64,000 bases of DNA from Alentia gelatinosa (lineage: Eukaryota > Annelida > Polychaeta > Phyllodocida > Polynoidae): positions 56,533,789 through 56,597,788 of the forward strand of contig OX465584.1 in NCBI GenBank assembly GCA_950022655.1, read 5' to 3'. Below are positions 48,401 to 58,754 of this stretch, one piece after another (position 1 is the stretch's first letter; the number at the start of each line of letters is the position of its first letter). The position numbers and the translations under genes were made by a program. The notes beneath the pieces were generated by a model. The model was given only the letters and a program-made list of their open reading frames with translations, searched no databases and was not told the DNA's origin.

Positions 48401-48704
48401 CAATCTGTCTTTGAGCCCTCGCCCGCTCGAGGTCTCTGCCTGCTGGTCCCGGCCCCTAACCCTGCCACCTCCCCTCCCCCCTGTGCTCCATGGTCACCCA
48501 GGAGGAAGACCAAAGCTGTTGTTATGGCAACGACTGGTCATCCCTTGTCCACCCCAGTGACCTTAAACCGATCAGAGCTCGGGCCAAATTAGCCTTTGTT
48601 CTAAGCCGCTTTGGGCAGGATGCTTACAAGATCTGACAAGGTGTGACGCGCTGCCTGAGCTCACTAAGAGAGAGGTGCACACGAGACACAGAGAGGGGTG
48701 CACG

Positions 48705-49135
48705 TAGACTTGCTCAAGTTTTTTTTATTTATGAACATTCATTAAATGATTGAACACAATAAGGAAAAAATACATTATAGTATGTTTCCTTCTTTGACCG
48801 GCGCGTAGACTTGCTCAAGTTTTATTTAATTTATGAACATTCATTAAATGATTGAACACAATAAGAATAAAGTTCATTATAGTATGTATGCTTCTCTGAC
48901 TGGCCCATGAATCAAAGACTTGTCCAATAGGAACAGAACCTCCTGTATATGTCCCCCAGTCGCTCCCTGTAACCCTACACCTCCTCCTCTCCCAGCCCCC
49001 TCGGCCAGTTCCCTGGCCGCCTGTGTTGTCATAGCAATAAATTTCGCCTGCTCCTGACTGTGACCCGATTGAGATCAAAGTGAGAGGACATCAATCTCCC
49101 ATCAGATACCCTGACCAGTAGCCGGGATATCTGTA
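48705..49135 (-). mobile_element. dispersed element, inverted copy with duplicated end
   Basis: Reverse complement of 31010-31330. Its GTAGACTTGCTCAAGTTTT end is present twice in tandem (48709 and 48807), each followed by GAACATTCATTAAATGATTG. This gives a roughly 98-bp terminal duplication not present in the 31 kb copy. Confidence 0.7.
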
Positions 49136-49883
49136 TGGAGAGTATTGGGAATACTGGAGCTAAGCAGAGCCAGAAATCCAACACCATTACCGATTGTACC
49201 AGTCCCTGTATCCCAACAATGAATGTAGCCATAGGATGCAGGGACTGGAGCCAGTCTATGGGTGCACAGTGCCAGGGGTGTCAGGAGGAGGAGGAGGCTG
49301 GGTGGGGGATTCCCTCTTGTCTTACAATCTTACAAGCATAAAGCCGCTCTCCTGGCGACCAGGGGGGAGGCTTGGTAAGAGTAGGGACGATCGGGGTCAG
49401 GGGGTAAGGGGAGGGGGTGTTAACTAGTTGACCTTGACCTTGGGGAGCTGGGCTTGATCCCTTTTGGATCCTGAGGGATCCAGGTCTTATCACCCGTGCC
49501 ACCGACCCCCCCTAAATCCCCTGATTATCCCACGGTAGGTCTGGGGGGTTGGAGCGGGCCTCATCCCCCTTGTGGATAGCCTTTAGAACGATACTCAGGG
49601 CCAATTCCTACATACCCACCTTGATAAAACCACCCCCGCTACCCCCTGAAGGAAAGCTGAGGGAAACGCAAGTAAACAACCCAAGGTTTTCATATCCCTC
49701 CCTCGTTATTCAAAAATCCCAATGGAAGCTACAGTTTATATGATCCACCGACCATTCTATATATTATTCATTGGTCTTGCCTTTTCTGTATTTATTAGCG
49801 TCGTCCATATAGATGGCTGGGTTTTATGCTGATCGGCGTTAGATTGTCTTACATGGCTGTCACCATTAGGTTTGCAGGTCACT

Positions 49884-49936
49884 GAGCAGCTCGGCGAGCA
49901 GTATGTATGATTGGCGGGAGCTGCTCCGAGCTGCTC
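49884..49936. promoter_or_regulatory. GAGCWGCTC cluster
   Basis: Exact copies at 49884-49892, 49918-49926 and 49928-49936; the last two start 10 bp apart. Same arrangement as at 21.84 and 54.78 kb. Confidence 0.4.
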
Positions 49937-50848
49937 CGGCGGCAGGCGGCAGGCAGCCCCCCTTCTTTTTGATCACCTCCCACAGCAATAGTCGTACCGG
50001 CTGACACGCGAGTCCTCCTAGTCTGTGCTGGGAGAGCGAGGGGGTTAATAACACTCTGAATTTCACCTACCTATACTAGGTCACCTTAACCCTTACCAAT
50101 GAAAGGATAAGGATAAAAGAACCTTCCACAAACCCCGATCCTCTCCCCTTAGATCTGTAAAAATCACGCATGATCCATGTAAGATACAGGGATATTGTGT
50201 GGAGTGTGGCATGACCTTGGGTGATGTGAATATGACATTGTCTGTCAGTGGGGCGCCCGGCACTACCCGGGTATAGTCTCTATAAGGGCATTAGCCACTC
50301 ACTCCTTCCTAGGAGCTGCTCACCCATGTAGGGCTTCCCGGCCGAGTCGCTCGCTCGCTCTCCCGCCCGCCCGCCCGCTCACCCAGGTCTGGCCTGGTCA
50401 GCAGCAGCCACCCTTTCATTATTGTACCATTGAGGAAGGTCAAGATGCGGCTTGGGGAGCCGACCGTACATCAATAGGGCCGGGCGAGAGAAAAGGCCGA
50501 GGTCGGGGCGAGTGGCTGGGGTTGGAGGGAGCGGGGAGCGGTCTGTATTTGTGGACAAGAGGTCATTAATGCACGCCGTGTGATATATTGTGGCGTATTG
50601 AGCGGGAGGCGAGCAGGTCGTGAGCAGGTCATTATGGACGGCGGCACTGTAACGTGCCCTGACCTCATTATTGAGCACAAGTGCCTACTGCTCAATATGG
50701 AGCATAAGGTGTGCCTTAACCCTGCCGCTTAAATACTTGCGCAGCTGGTTCTGTAAGCTAACGGGAGATACCTATTGAGGGGGAGTTATGTGTGGATGGC
50801 CACAATGGAATATCACCCTTTGTGGTGAATTGTGTGCAGTGATAAAAA

Positions 50849-51105
50849 TGAAGAAGAAGAAGAAGAAGAAGAAGAAGAAGAAGAAGAAGAAGAAGGAGGA
50901 GGAGAAGAAGGAGGAGAAGGTGGAGAAGGAGGAGAAGGAGGAGAATGAAGAGGAGAAGAAGAAAAGCAAGAAGAAGAAGTAGAAGAAGACGAAGTAGAAG
51001 AAGAAGAAGGAGAAGAAGGAGAAGGAGGAGGAGGAGGAGGAGGAGAAGGAGAAGACGAAGAAGTAGAAGAAGAAGGAGGAGAAGGAGGAAGAGAAGAAGA
51101 AAGAT
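50849..51105. repeat. (GAA)n/(GGA)n trinucleotide tract
   Basis: About 255 bp of AAG/AGG/GAA units. Lys/Arg/Glu and Leu/Phe/Ser frames across it are artefacts. Confidence 0.97.
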
Positions 51106-52142
51106 AGATATCACTGCCTTAATGAGATGTTTTGGTGGAAATAAATGTGTGGGGCATTGCCCAAATATCATCACCATCTCGGCTCTGCTTAGTAGACTAC
51201 ATTAGTACATGGCCTCGGCTGGGCTGCTCAGTGGTGAGCTAAAGAAAAGGTACCTTGTGCTAGCCTTGGTGTTGGTGGTGGGTACAAGAAAGTATAGAGA
51301 AACAACAACACACCAACCTCCCAACCCTAACGCACCACACACCCCTCACCACTGCGGCGGTGCCGTCGCCACACTAGTCAACAAAGCAGAAATGCGTGTT
51401 GGCGTACGTCAAAACCGCTGCTCGCTTGAGCGCACGCGCCGAATGCCGAACGCGACCGGAAACGACTGGAACGCTGCGTCCCCCGCGCGTTCCCATTACG
51501 CCGCCATATTATAAATAAGGCTGGGCGCGGGCCGGCCGGCGGTCCGGGCCCCGGCCGACCGTTAAGAAAGTGGCCATTTACAAAGAAATGAGCTGGCCGC
51601 GCCGATGGATTGTGTCAGTTAGGGAGAAGTCATTGTATGCCGCCGCTGGCGCCGCCCTAGCGCCGCCCGCCCGAACCACTCTGTCGGATTAGCGGCCACT
51701 GTCCCGCAGAAAGGCATCGCTCTTCCAGGATTGGTCAGCCGCGAGGTCAAGAGGTCAGGGGTCAGGTCATTAGCGCCATACGGATCCAGTGACCATAATA
51801 TCGTAAGACAAATGGCTTCTGCTAGGGATGTGAGAGTGGGTGGGGGCGGGGGGCGGGGGACGGACGCCTTGTATAGACCAAAGTGGCGGCAGCAATGGCA
51901 GCCATGGGGATTGTATTCTGCGCTGCATGTTTTAACACAACCTCCATCCAGAATTCCCATTCACAGTCAATAATAACCGACCCTCTCTGAAACAAATGCA
52001 TTGCATGACACACAGTCGGTGTTTTGATACAGAATTGCACGAATGCGCTATGTGGGTTATACATAAACATTTCTTTTTGGAGGATATTGTCATCACAAAC
52101 ATAGTGAATTTAGTGTATTAAGCATTGACGATGTACATGTAT

Positions 52143-52400
52143 AAGGCACAGAGTGATTGCTAGTTCCGCCATCGTCCGTCAGGAAATTGTTAAGTTTTGA
52201 CCCTGTAGTCGGGGGACAGCCATTATCTGCTGTTAAGATTTAGAGATAATCATGAGATGGGGCTAACCCCCCTATAAAGCAATCGAAATAATCATATTTT
52301 CAATGATATTCTTTGATAACTTGACCCACCACCTGGTGTTTGGTTTGGCATCGGGGGCAAGATGGCCGCATCCATAACACAATAGCTATGTGCCCTGTAT
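52143..52400 (+). repeat. dispersed repeat, copy 2 of pair with 29663-29935
   Basis: Same ordered blocks as the 29.7 kb copy, moderately diverged. The family is unknown. Confidence 0.75.
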
Positions 52401-52532
52401 AGCCAATTTCATTGTTTCAAATATAACATATCATATCATTGTTTCAAATATACCAGGCTTTATTGGTAGGGAAATATACTGCTATATATAGCACAAAGTA
52501 TTGGGTAAATACACCAGGGGAATAACATGTCT

Positions 52533-52740
52533 GTGTACGGTACTTCAATGGCACGTCATAATCTCAGTACCTGCGTACGGTACCATTATGTCACGTGATC
52601 ATCTCAGTACCGGGTAATTCCGGGAAGTTACAATTCCGGAAGTAGTAAAGGATCAGTTCATTAGATGGCGCCTTCACGCACGCGCAAAGACGTGTAAAAC
52701 GACCCGCTTGCCGGTACCAGCTCCCACGTGCACGTGTAAA
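52533..52740. promoter_or_regulatory. duplicated GTACGGTAC/CACGT module with ETS-like sites
   Basis: Two ~41-bp units (GTACGGTACTTCAATGGCAC..ATCTCAGTACC and GTACGGTACCATTATGTCAC..ATCTCAGTACC), then TTCCGGAAGT (ETS-like), AGATGGCGCC, and CACGTGCACGTG (two E-boxes). Possible regulatory module. Confidence 0.3.
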
Positions 52741-53124
52741 CAGAATCGCTTGTCCCCCGCGTGCAGTACACTCGCACTATCTATTTATATTACGGACGAC
52801 GGGAACTAGCGAAAACCTACAGTCAACAGAGGATGTTGTTGGGGGTGAATTTCATGCAACCCTCAGCATTTTTGAATATCTTTTACGATGTGACTCCACT
52901 TTCCTGTGGAGCATTAAGTTGCAACTCACAGAGCATCCCCTAAATTGGAGCCGACCTAGAAATGTCCCTTGAGTGCAGGGGAAAACAAAACAAGAGTTGT
53001 GTTTACATGACGCTTCCCTGTCATCAGGAAAATATGACAACCTAGTTTTCCTTGGGTAAATATAAACAAGGCATAGTGATTTGTATAATAACGACACGAG
53101 GCAAGGAACATAGATAAGAACAGG

Positions 53125-53385
53125 GGTGTCAGTTGGGGTTAAGAAAAAAAGGAAATATCTTTCAAGTGAAATTCAATGCCTCAGAGAAACTGAGAAAAAA
53201 TGGAAAACATATCGTTATTGGCCATGGAATGGAGCTTGGGTGTATGAGGAGGTTTGAACCACTGTTTATTGGTGTAAATAAGGCCCGATTTGTTCTGACT
53301 TTGTTTTACAAAAGAAAAAAACCCAAAACAAACAAGGATTTCCTTGGAAAAGTGGAAAACTGCCATCTCTGTAAGTATATTTCAA
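53125..53385. repeat. diverged dispersed repeat (related to 18800-18920 and 43578-43740)
   Basis: GTCAGTTGGGGTTAAGAAAA, AATTCAATGCCTCAGAGAAA, ATATCGTTATTGGCCATGGA and GAAAACTGCCATCTCTG recur with changes in a SoxD intron (18.8 kb). The first part also recurs at 43.58 kb. The plus-strand frame across it (96 codons) has no family resemblance and coincides with the repeat. Confidence 0.5.
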
Positions 53386-53749
53386 CAAAACCGCCTAAAA
53401 TTCTATATAGGTTTAGACAGTAATTTCTCTGAAGCATTACCTTTCCTAAAAGCTTTATTCACTTCTTTTTAAAATGTTTTTTTCTTTCTTTATTTTTGCT
53501 GACTGAGTGGGCGTGTTGACTTAACAGAGAAGACGTGAAGGGGTCTGGAAAGACTGAGTAATAGGATGATCTTCAAGGAAACCCCAGGAATGCAACAAGA
53601 GGGTTGGGTGACGTTGAGCCGTCAGGTGTGGCTGTGTGGTGCGGCCTGCCTACAGTGAGCTGCTCACGTGGGATAGTTAGTATACACATCTAGCTCACGT
53701 CACAGTGTGTAAGGACCCCCGGGACACACACACACACACACTGTTAACC

Positions 53750-54085
53750 CATTCTGGGCGAAGATGCCTGTAGGCATTATGTACACAGAGGGCGAAAATG
53801 CCTACAGGCATTATGTACACAGGGGGCGAGAATGCCTACAGGCATTATGTACACAGGGGGCGAGAATGCCTACAGGCATTATGTACACAGAGGGCGAAAA
53901 TGCCTACAGGCATTATGTACACAGGGGGCGAGAATGCCTACAGGCATTATGTACACAGAGGGCGAAAATGCCTACAGGCATTATGTACACAGGGGGCGAG
54001 AATGCCTACAGGCATTATGTACACAGAGGGCGAAAATGCCTACAGGCATTATGTACACAGGGGGCGAGAATGCCTACAGGCATTC
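53750..54085. repeat. 34-bp tandem repeat x~9-10, hairpin-forming units
   Basis: Unit GGGCGAGAATGCCTACAGGC + ATTATGTACACAGG. Each unit holds the inverted repeat AATGCC-TACA-GGCATT. Units alternate GAAAATGCC/AGAGGGC and GAGAATGCC/GGGGGC forms. Because 34 is not a multiple of 3 and the unit lacks stops, all three plus frames are open for over 300 bp; this is not evidence of a gene. Confidence 0.95.
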
Positions 54086-54254
54086 ACAATATATTCAGGC
54101 ATTTTCCAAAAAATACAAGAAAAATTTAAAGGGTTTGTGTAAAATATGGAAAGATATGTGTGGAAATTAATACATTTTGTATACTGTTTTAAAAAAAAAT
54201 TGAACTATGGCAATAAAAAAGTTCTCGAGGTCAAATGAAAAGTGAAACTTTCCT

Positions 54255-54282
54255 GAATGCCTCAAGGCATTCTCGCCCCCAG
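54255..54282. repeat. inverted single copy of the 34-bp unit
   Basis: GAATGCCTCAAGGCATTCTC + GCCCCCAG is the reverse complement of the array unit (loop CA.AG instead of TACA), 170 bp beyond the array end. Array and inverted copy bracket an AT-rich spacer. Confidence 0.75.
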
Positions 54283-54611
54283 AGACATACAGCCCAGTGG
54301 TATTCTAGCCCCTGCAGCTACTGGTACCCACCAACATACTCGCCTGGAAAGGGCTAGGTGTTGTACTGAAGACTACCATCCTCAGCCCACATCCCATACA
54401 TTGTCTGAAGGCTGGCTCCTACTGTTACTCCATCCTGGTTGATAAGCACAGCCACCAACCACACAAGTATACATACACACTCTCACCAACTCACTAACTC
54501 ATCCCTGCTCGCTATGGTCTATTTATAGCCAGCTCGCTATAGTAAGGAACCCTACCTACCAGCCTCACCCTCGATATCAGTGATTATCAAAAGGAAAACC
54601 TTTCTGTAACT

Positions 54612-54796
54612 TCACACTCCGGCAGCTGCTCAGTGTCCGACTCCCGAGCAGCTCCGAGCGGCTCCGAGTGGCTCCAGACCGCGCACGGCGACCCTCTGAC
54701 CTTCATCATCTCACAGCTCACTGTGAATGCGTTTTGATTCTTGTCGTCGCGCAGGCGGAGTCGTTACGAGCAGAACTGAGCAGCTCTGAGCAGCTC
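54612..54796. promoter_or_regulatory. GAGCWGCTC cluster, 10-bp phased
   Basis: Exact words at 54646-54654, 54778-54786 and 54788-54796. Variants GAGCGGCTC (54656-54664) and GAGTGGCTC (54666-54674) continue the 10-bp spacing of the first. The strongest example of helical phasing in the window. Confidence 0.45.
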
Positions 54797-55664
54797 CGCC
54801 CAGCAGCTGTGGGCGACTCTATCCAATGCACTCGTCACCCAGCCATGAATATTATGACTTTTCTCCCCTCACTGGCGAGTGGGCGCTGGGTTGGCGGGGC
54901 CGGGGGCCTCATGTGAACACTCTGACAAGCTGTCAGTTTGCAAACTTTGGTATATGGGCCGACTGTGAATATCAAACTTTGGTATTTCACATTCCATTAC
55001 TTTATCATACGGCCGCTTCTGGTATGGATGGCGGCTGAGTTTTTGAAGTAATTCAAAAGGGCAACGAGTTCGATCCCTCTACCATGGCTCCGCAGCCCTT
55101 GTCCAGGTATACATTATACACTGTGAAAGTACGCAGATATATATTTAATCTAGAACAGAGCTCACTGTTTCCATTGGTTCAGTCATGTGTCAGGTGCCAT
55201 CAGAAAGTTACTGCGAAGAAAACCAAGCAACGTAGGGGCGAGCTACAGGGGCCAAAATGAGAGGGAGTCAGAATGGATTTACGATTGTCCCCTGGGTTGA
55301 GGCGGTCCGTCTGGCCCGACTAAATGTCAGGCTCAAGGGCGCTTCACCACAGACAACTGCTATCTGAGCTGGGTGAACTTTAAGCGGGCAGGGGGAAGAT
55401 TTGACATAATGGGTGCCACATTGAGGACAATAAAGGTCAGTACAGCGACGGCCGGCGTGGCATATATACCTTTTTTATCCGGGCCCACAAGAGAGCCTGA
55501 CCCATTCACCCAGCAAAAGTGCACGCATTGGGGCTGATCTATTCTTCATGCCCCGCCTTGTATTGCCCTTCAAGAGTGCAAGCCACACGGGAATGGTTAA
55601 TAAAATTTAAAATCTTGATTCTCATGACGAAATTGCTGTAGTTGGCACCTTATCTGAATAGATA

Positions 55665-55735
55665 ATTACCCGAGGTACTTACCTAGTACTGAAGGGGAAT
55701 TGATGTTCCTACGAGCCTAGGACACTATGATAGTG
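55665..55735. repeat. CCTAGGCTCG dispersed repeat, copy 3 (inverted)
   Basis: TAATTACCCGAGGTACTTAC and CCTACGAGCCTAGGACACT, reverse complement of copies 1 and 2 with divergence. Confidence 0.6.
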
Positions 55736-56519
55736 CCCTAGGATAAAATAGTTCCGTAGTTAGTAGGAACAATAATAATCTATGCAGGATACCTTGGAAT
55801 TATGTTATATAGATAGACCATAGAACATGAAAGTTCTACTTCATTTCCCTTGATTTTCGAGGAATAGGAGTTTTAACGTATTATTTCTTATCGGGATGTT
55901 TAAGAAGTAAACAATCGGCTACGGAGTGCCCACATTTTTGGTTGTATCCTGTATGTATCTACATGATTGTGTACATGTCATGTGTGTATCATATTCCAGG
56001 CGGTGATATTGTAAGGTGTTATACGTGAGACCACTCCAAGCAGATGTCTAGTTTCGGAATAAATCATATCCTATTGTAACTCTGACATCGTCCGGGATAA
56101 TTCTGTAGATCCTGAGCAGCTCACTAAAAAAACTCATGGTAAATATCACGATCAAGTCCCTTATGTCAGCATGAGAGCGAATCTCAGCGGTATGAGACAC
56201 TAATCACATCAGACTCAGTGTAATAAATTCAATCTACAACAGCAGGATGAAATCCGTGCGTATTTTAATTGTTTGTTTGCAACGTTCTTAATTTGATTGA
56301 ACTCTAAGTGAATACACGATATATCATGTCTGTTTACTGACTTTTATCAATGAGTTCCAAATGATGACAAATCACAAAAGTTTCCTCCAACATTTCCTCC
56401 CTATTACTTTGCATTTCTTGTAATGATCCAATTAATTGACATCTTGATAATTCCGACATCGTTTGAGGTCGGACTGAAGGCAAATTTTCCTTCTCACCCA
56501 CAAAAATAGAGAAATAATG

Positions 56520-58200
56520 ATAAATGATCACGACATGCAGAAGTTTGAGCATATTAATCCGCTTGCCGGCTTTGAGGGCCGACTTTTACTTAACAATCCC
56601 TCACAGGTTAATGATTGTCTTCCGGCCCGTTCCGTATTCGCCGCGCTGCCTCCACGTTTTCCACTCAACTCGGAGTCAATCCCGTTTCAGATGTTTCCCA
56701 CTTTGAAGCGCTTTATTGGCGCCAACTTCTTTCAGGCATCGCTTTGCACGGGGGGCCTTCCATTTTGCAGACGACAATCAGCTAATTACAGCGGAGACAA
56801 ATGGTCGGGCGCCATTTTTGCAGAAAAGTCGTCTGCGCCGATGCTTTTGGAACTCGTCGCTGCCTCCCTGCGTGCTGCTTAGATACAATTGAGGGAAGCC
56901 GGAGACGAGCAAATCAAAGGCTCACCGTTCACAGTAATGCTTCCAAAATCGGTCCCGAGCTACAAAAGGACATTTGTTTTACCGCCGCCATTACGTCCAT
57001 TTACAAAACTGATTGAATACGCGGTTCTTTATCTCCCAGGCGGCAGGGACGCCCTCTTAACCCCCACGTTCATCCGCCCTAGTGTCTTTGTGTTTTCTCC
57101 TGCTTCCATACCCAGTCACCGCCGTTGTTGGCACAACACACACCGCACGATTAAGAAACGCGAACAGGGGTGCATTTATCATTCCTCTGCGCATCCCTTC
57201 TGCGCACGGTACAAACATATGTGGCCAATTAGGAGCGTCGAGACAAGACAGGGGGCTTCATGACTGAGTTCATTAGCTGCCATTGGTGGAAGAACTCCCA
57301 CTGCGACGCCAGGTCTGTGGTGCTCTAAGAACAGAGAAAGTGCAATTGTCAGGTCACGCAACCCCTGCCCCTCCCTGTCCGATTCTCCATCTTCCTTTTA
57401 CTTCTACTCCGATTATCAAAAGATTATATCTGCACTTTATAGGAAAGCCGGGGGAAAATATAAAAAAGAAGCGGGAAGAGAGTTGCATAAAAATAAAACT
57501 CTATATCTCACTAATGTGTATGGTAGGAGAATGACTCAAATACATTAAGGATCACTATAGTCTTACATAAAAAAGACCCAAGGAGACTTACAAAGGAGTG
57601 AGTTTGTGGGAGACTTTTCTGTTGGCGCCAAAAGGTAGCGGAAAGTCGTCTGCTACAGAGTTATACTCTCACCACTTCTCCTTTCTTCGGAGACAAGTTG
57701 TCGGGTTCAATAAAGACATTTCCTCCCTGATGTGACTGGTGCAGGCTTGGTGGTGGGAGGCGAACAAGTGCCGGGGGACGCTATGGATTTTATATTCAAA
57801 TATGATACAACGTGAACCGTCAATAGGCCCTTTAGGGATGCATGGATTTCCTTTGCAAATCCCAATCCTATTGGTCGGTGGGCGTCATTCTTTCACGGGA
57901 AAATCACAGGTCCCGCCCTCGCCTTGCCCACCTCTGGCACCGCCCACAGGCCCGGGAGCAACAGGCGGAAAACCATTATAGATTTCTACTGTTATCCCCC
58001 GCCGTTGCTTATTCCCTAATTACCGTGGCCTTTCTGGCCTTACAAATCTCATCAGCGGCCCTCCGAGCCATAAAACAAATATGACTGCGGGCACGGGGAC
58101 GCCCGTCTGCAATGGGCGTTTGATTTTATTTTCCCTGCGTGCCGTGTAGGGGGCGCGCGGAGCGGCGGGGCAATTATGCAGTGGGTATGCACACCGTGCA
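56520..58200. promoter_or_regulatory. CpG-rich blocks with three GCAGACGAC words
   Basis: Words at 56767-56775 (+), 56828-56836 (-) and 57645-57653 (-), plus TTTATTGGCGCCAACTTC and GTAGGGGGCGCGCGG (CTCF-like, 58145). Open frames on both strands look compositional. Candidate regulatory DNA; no exon found. Confidence 0.35.
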
Positions 58201-58436
58201 GGGCACATTGATCGGGGGGCCTGAGGCCACTGACAGGCACCACAAAACACTTTATCTCGATAACACCAGGGTGGGAGAATGTGTAGTGGTGGTGGGGGGT
58301 GGTGGGTGCGACCCCCCCTCCCTCCCCCCCCCACACACACACTACCACCATCACCAGGCATTCACAGGCAGGTAGTAGTATACACAGCTACATTCACCAG
58401 CACACTCCTGTACTGTCTGAGTTGTTGGTTGTGGTT

Positions 58437-58510
58437 GGATGGTTGGTTGGTTTGATTTAACGTCCAGTTAACAATTACAAGTTCTTACCAGATTTTCTTA
58501 AGGTTATTTT
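58437..58510. repeat. GTTTGATTTAACGTCC dispersed repeat
   Basis: GGTTTGATTTAACGTCCAGT + TAACAATTACAAGTTCTTAC and CAGATTTTCTTAAGGTTA, matching 10660-10745. Confidence 0.65.
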
Positions 58511-58580
58511 ACACCACAAGGGTAGGAATCGAATCTATGTGATGAATTCAGGTAGAAAGCTCACCCCTACACATTTACTG

Positions 58581-58751
58581 ATTTTTTTCTTACTTCTCAC
58601 ACCACATAGACATGGTATGAGAAGGATTGGCCTTTGATATAGCAGTAAATCTACCCGGGGATGAAGGAGAAGAGTGGCTGCAGTGGGACTCGAACTCACA
58701 ACCTTGGTATTGCAAGTCCAGTGCCTTAAACCACTGAGCTAACTCCCCAGC
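58581..58751 (-). mobile_element. tRNA-derived SINE
   Basis: Read on the minus strand, it starts GGGGAGTTAGCTCAGTGGTT (A-box TAGCTCAGTGG) and has GTTGTGAGTTCGAGTCCCAC (B-box GAGTTCGAGTCCC), a tRNA-like head of about 70 nt. A ~100-nt unrelated body follows, ending in an A-rich tail (AGAAAAAAAT). The anticodon stem pairs poorly, so it is not a functional tRNA gene. Confidence 0.75.
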
Positions 58752-58754
58752 CTG

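Larger units (their letters stand above)
43591..50845. other. gene-free region with scattered motifs
   Basis: No coding exon recognised. Includes GAGCAGCTC words (44991-44999, 49884-49892, 49918-49926, 49928-49936, 50313-50321), a GCAGACGAC word (47284-47292, minus), a CTCF-like site (47089-47103, minus), a TCGGTCCCCGATTT direct/inverted patch (46145-46225) and C/T-rich tracts. Confidence 0.5.
51110..53740. other. gene-free region
   Basis: Includes a CpG-rich block (51340-51700), the 52143-52400 repeat, an E-box duplication (52533-52610) and a diverged dispersed repeat (53125-53385). No exon recognised. Confidence 0.5.
54290..56500. other. gene-free region
   Basis: Holds the GAGCWGCTC cluster at 54646-54796, a further word at 56114-56122 and the inverted CCTAGGCTCG repeat. 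No exon recognised. Confidence 0.5.

Noticed and set aside
50758..51205. Poly-Lys/Arg and poly-Leu frames
   Set aside because: Translation of a GAA/GGA trinucleotide tract.
53133..53423. 96-codon plus-strand frame, Lys-rich
   Set aside because: Coincides with a diverged dispersed repeat also found in a SoxD intron, and has no family resemblance.
53750..54085. microRNA cluster from repeated hairpins
   Set aside because: Arms are only 6 bp, too short for a Dicer substrate; no evidence of expression can be seen.
53764..54170. Three overlapping plus-strand open frames of over 110 codons
   Set aside because: They are the same stop-free 34-bp unit read in three frames; periodicity explains the openness and there is no start context or domain.
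55018..55085. tRNA-like B-box GAGTTCGATCCCTC
   Set aside because: No matching A-box or cloverleaf; at most a SINE fragment, so not annotated.
58681..58751. Functional tRNA gene (Ala-like anticodon TGC)
   Set aside because: A- and B-boxes are good, but the anticodon stem pairs poorly and a SINE body and A-rich tail follow.
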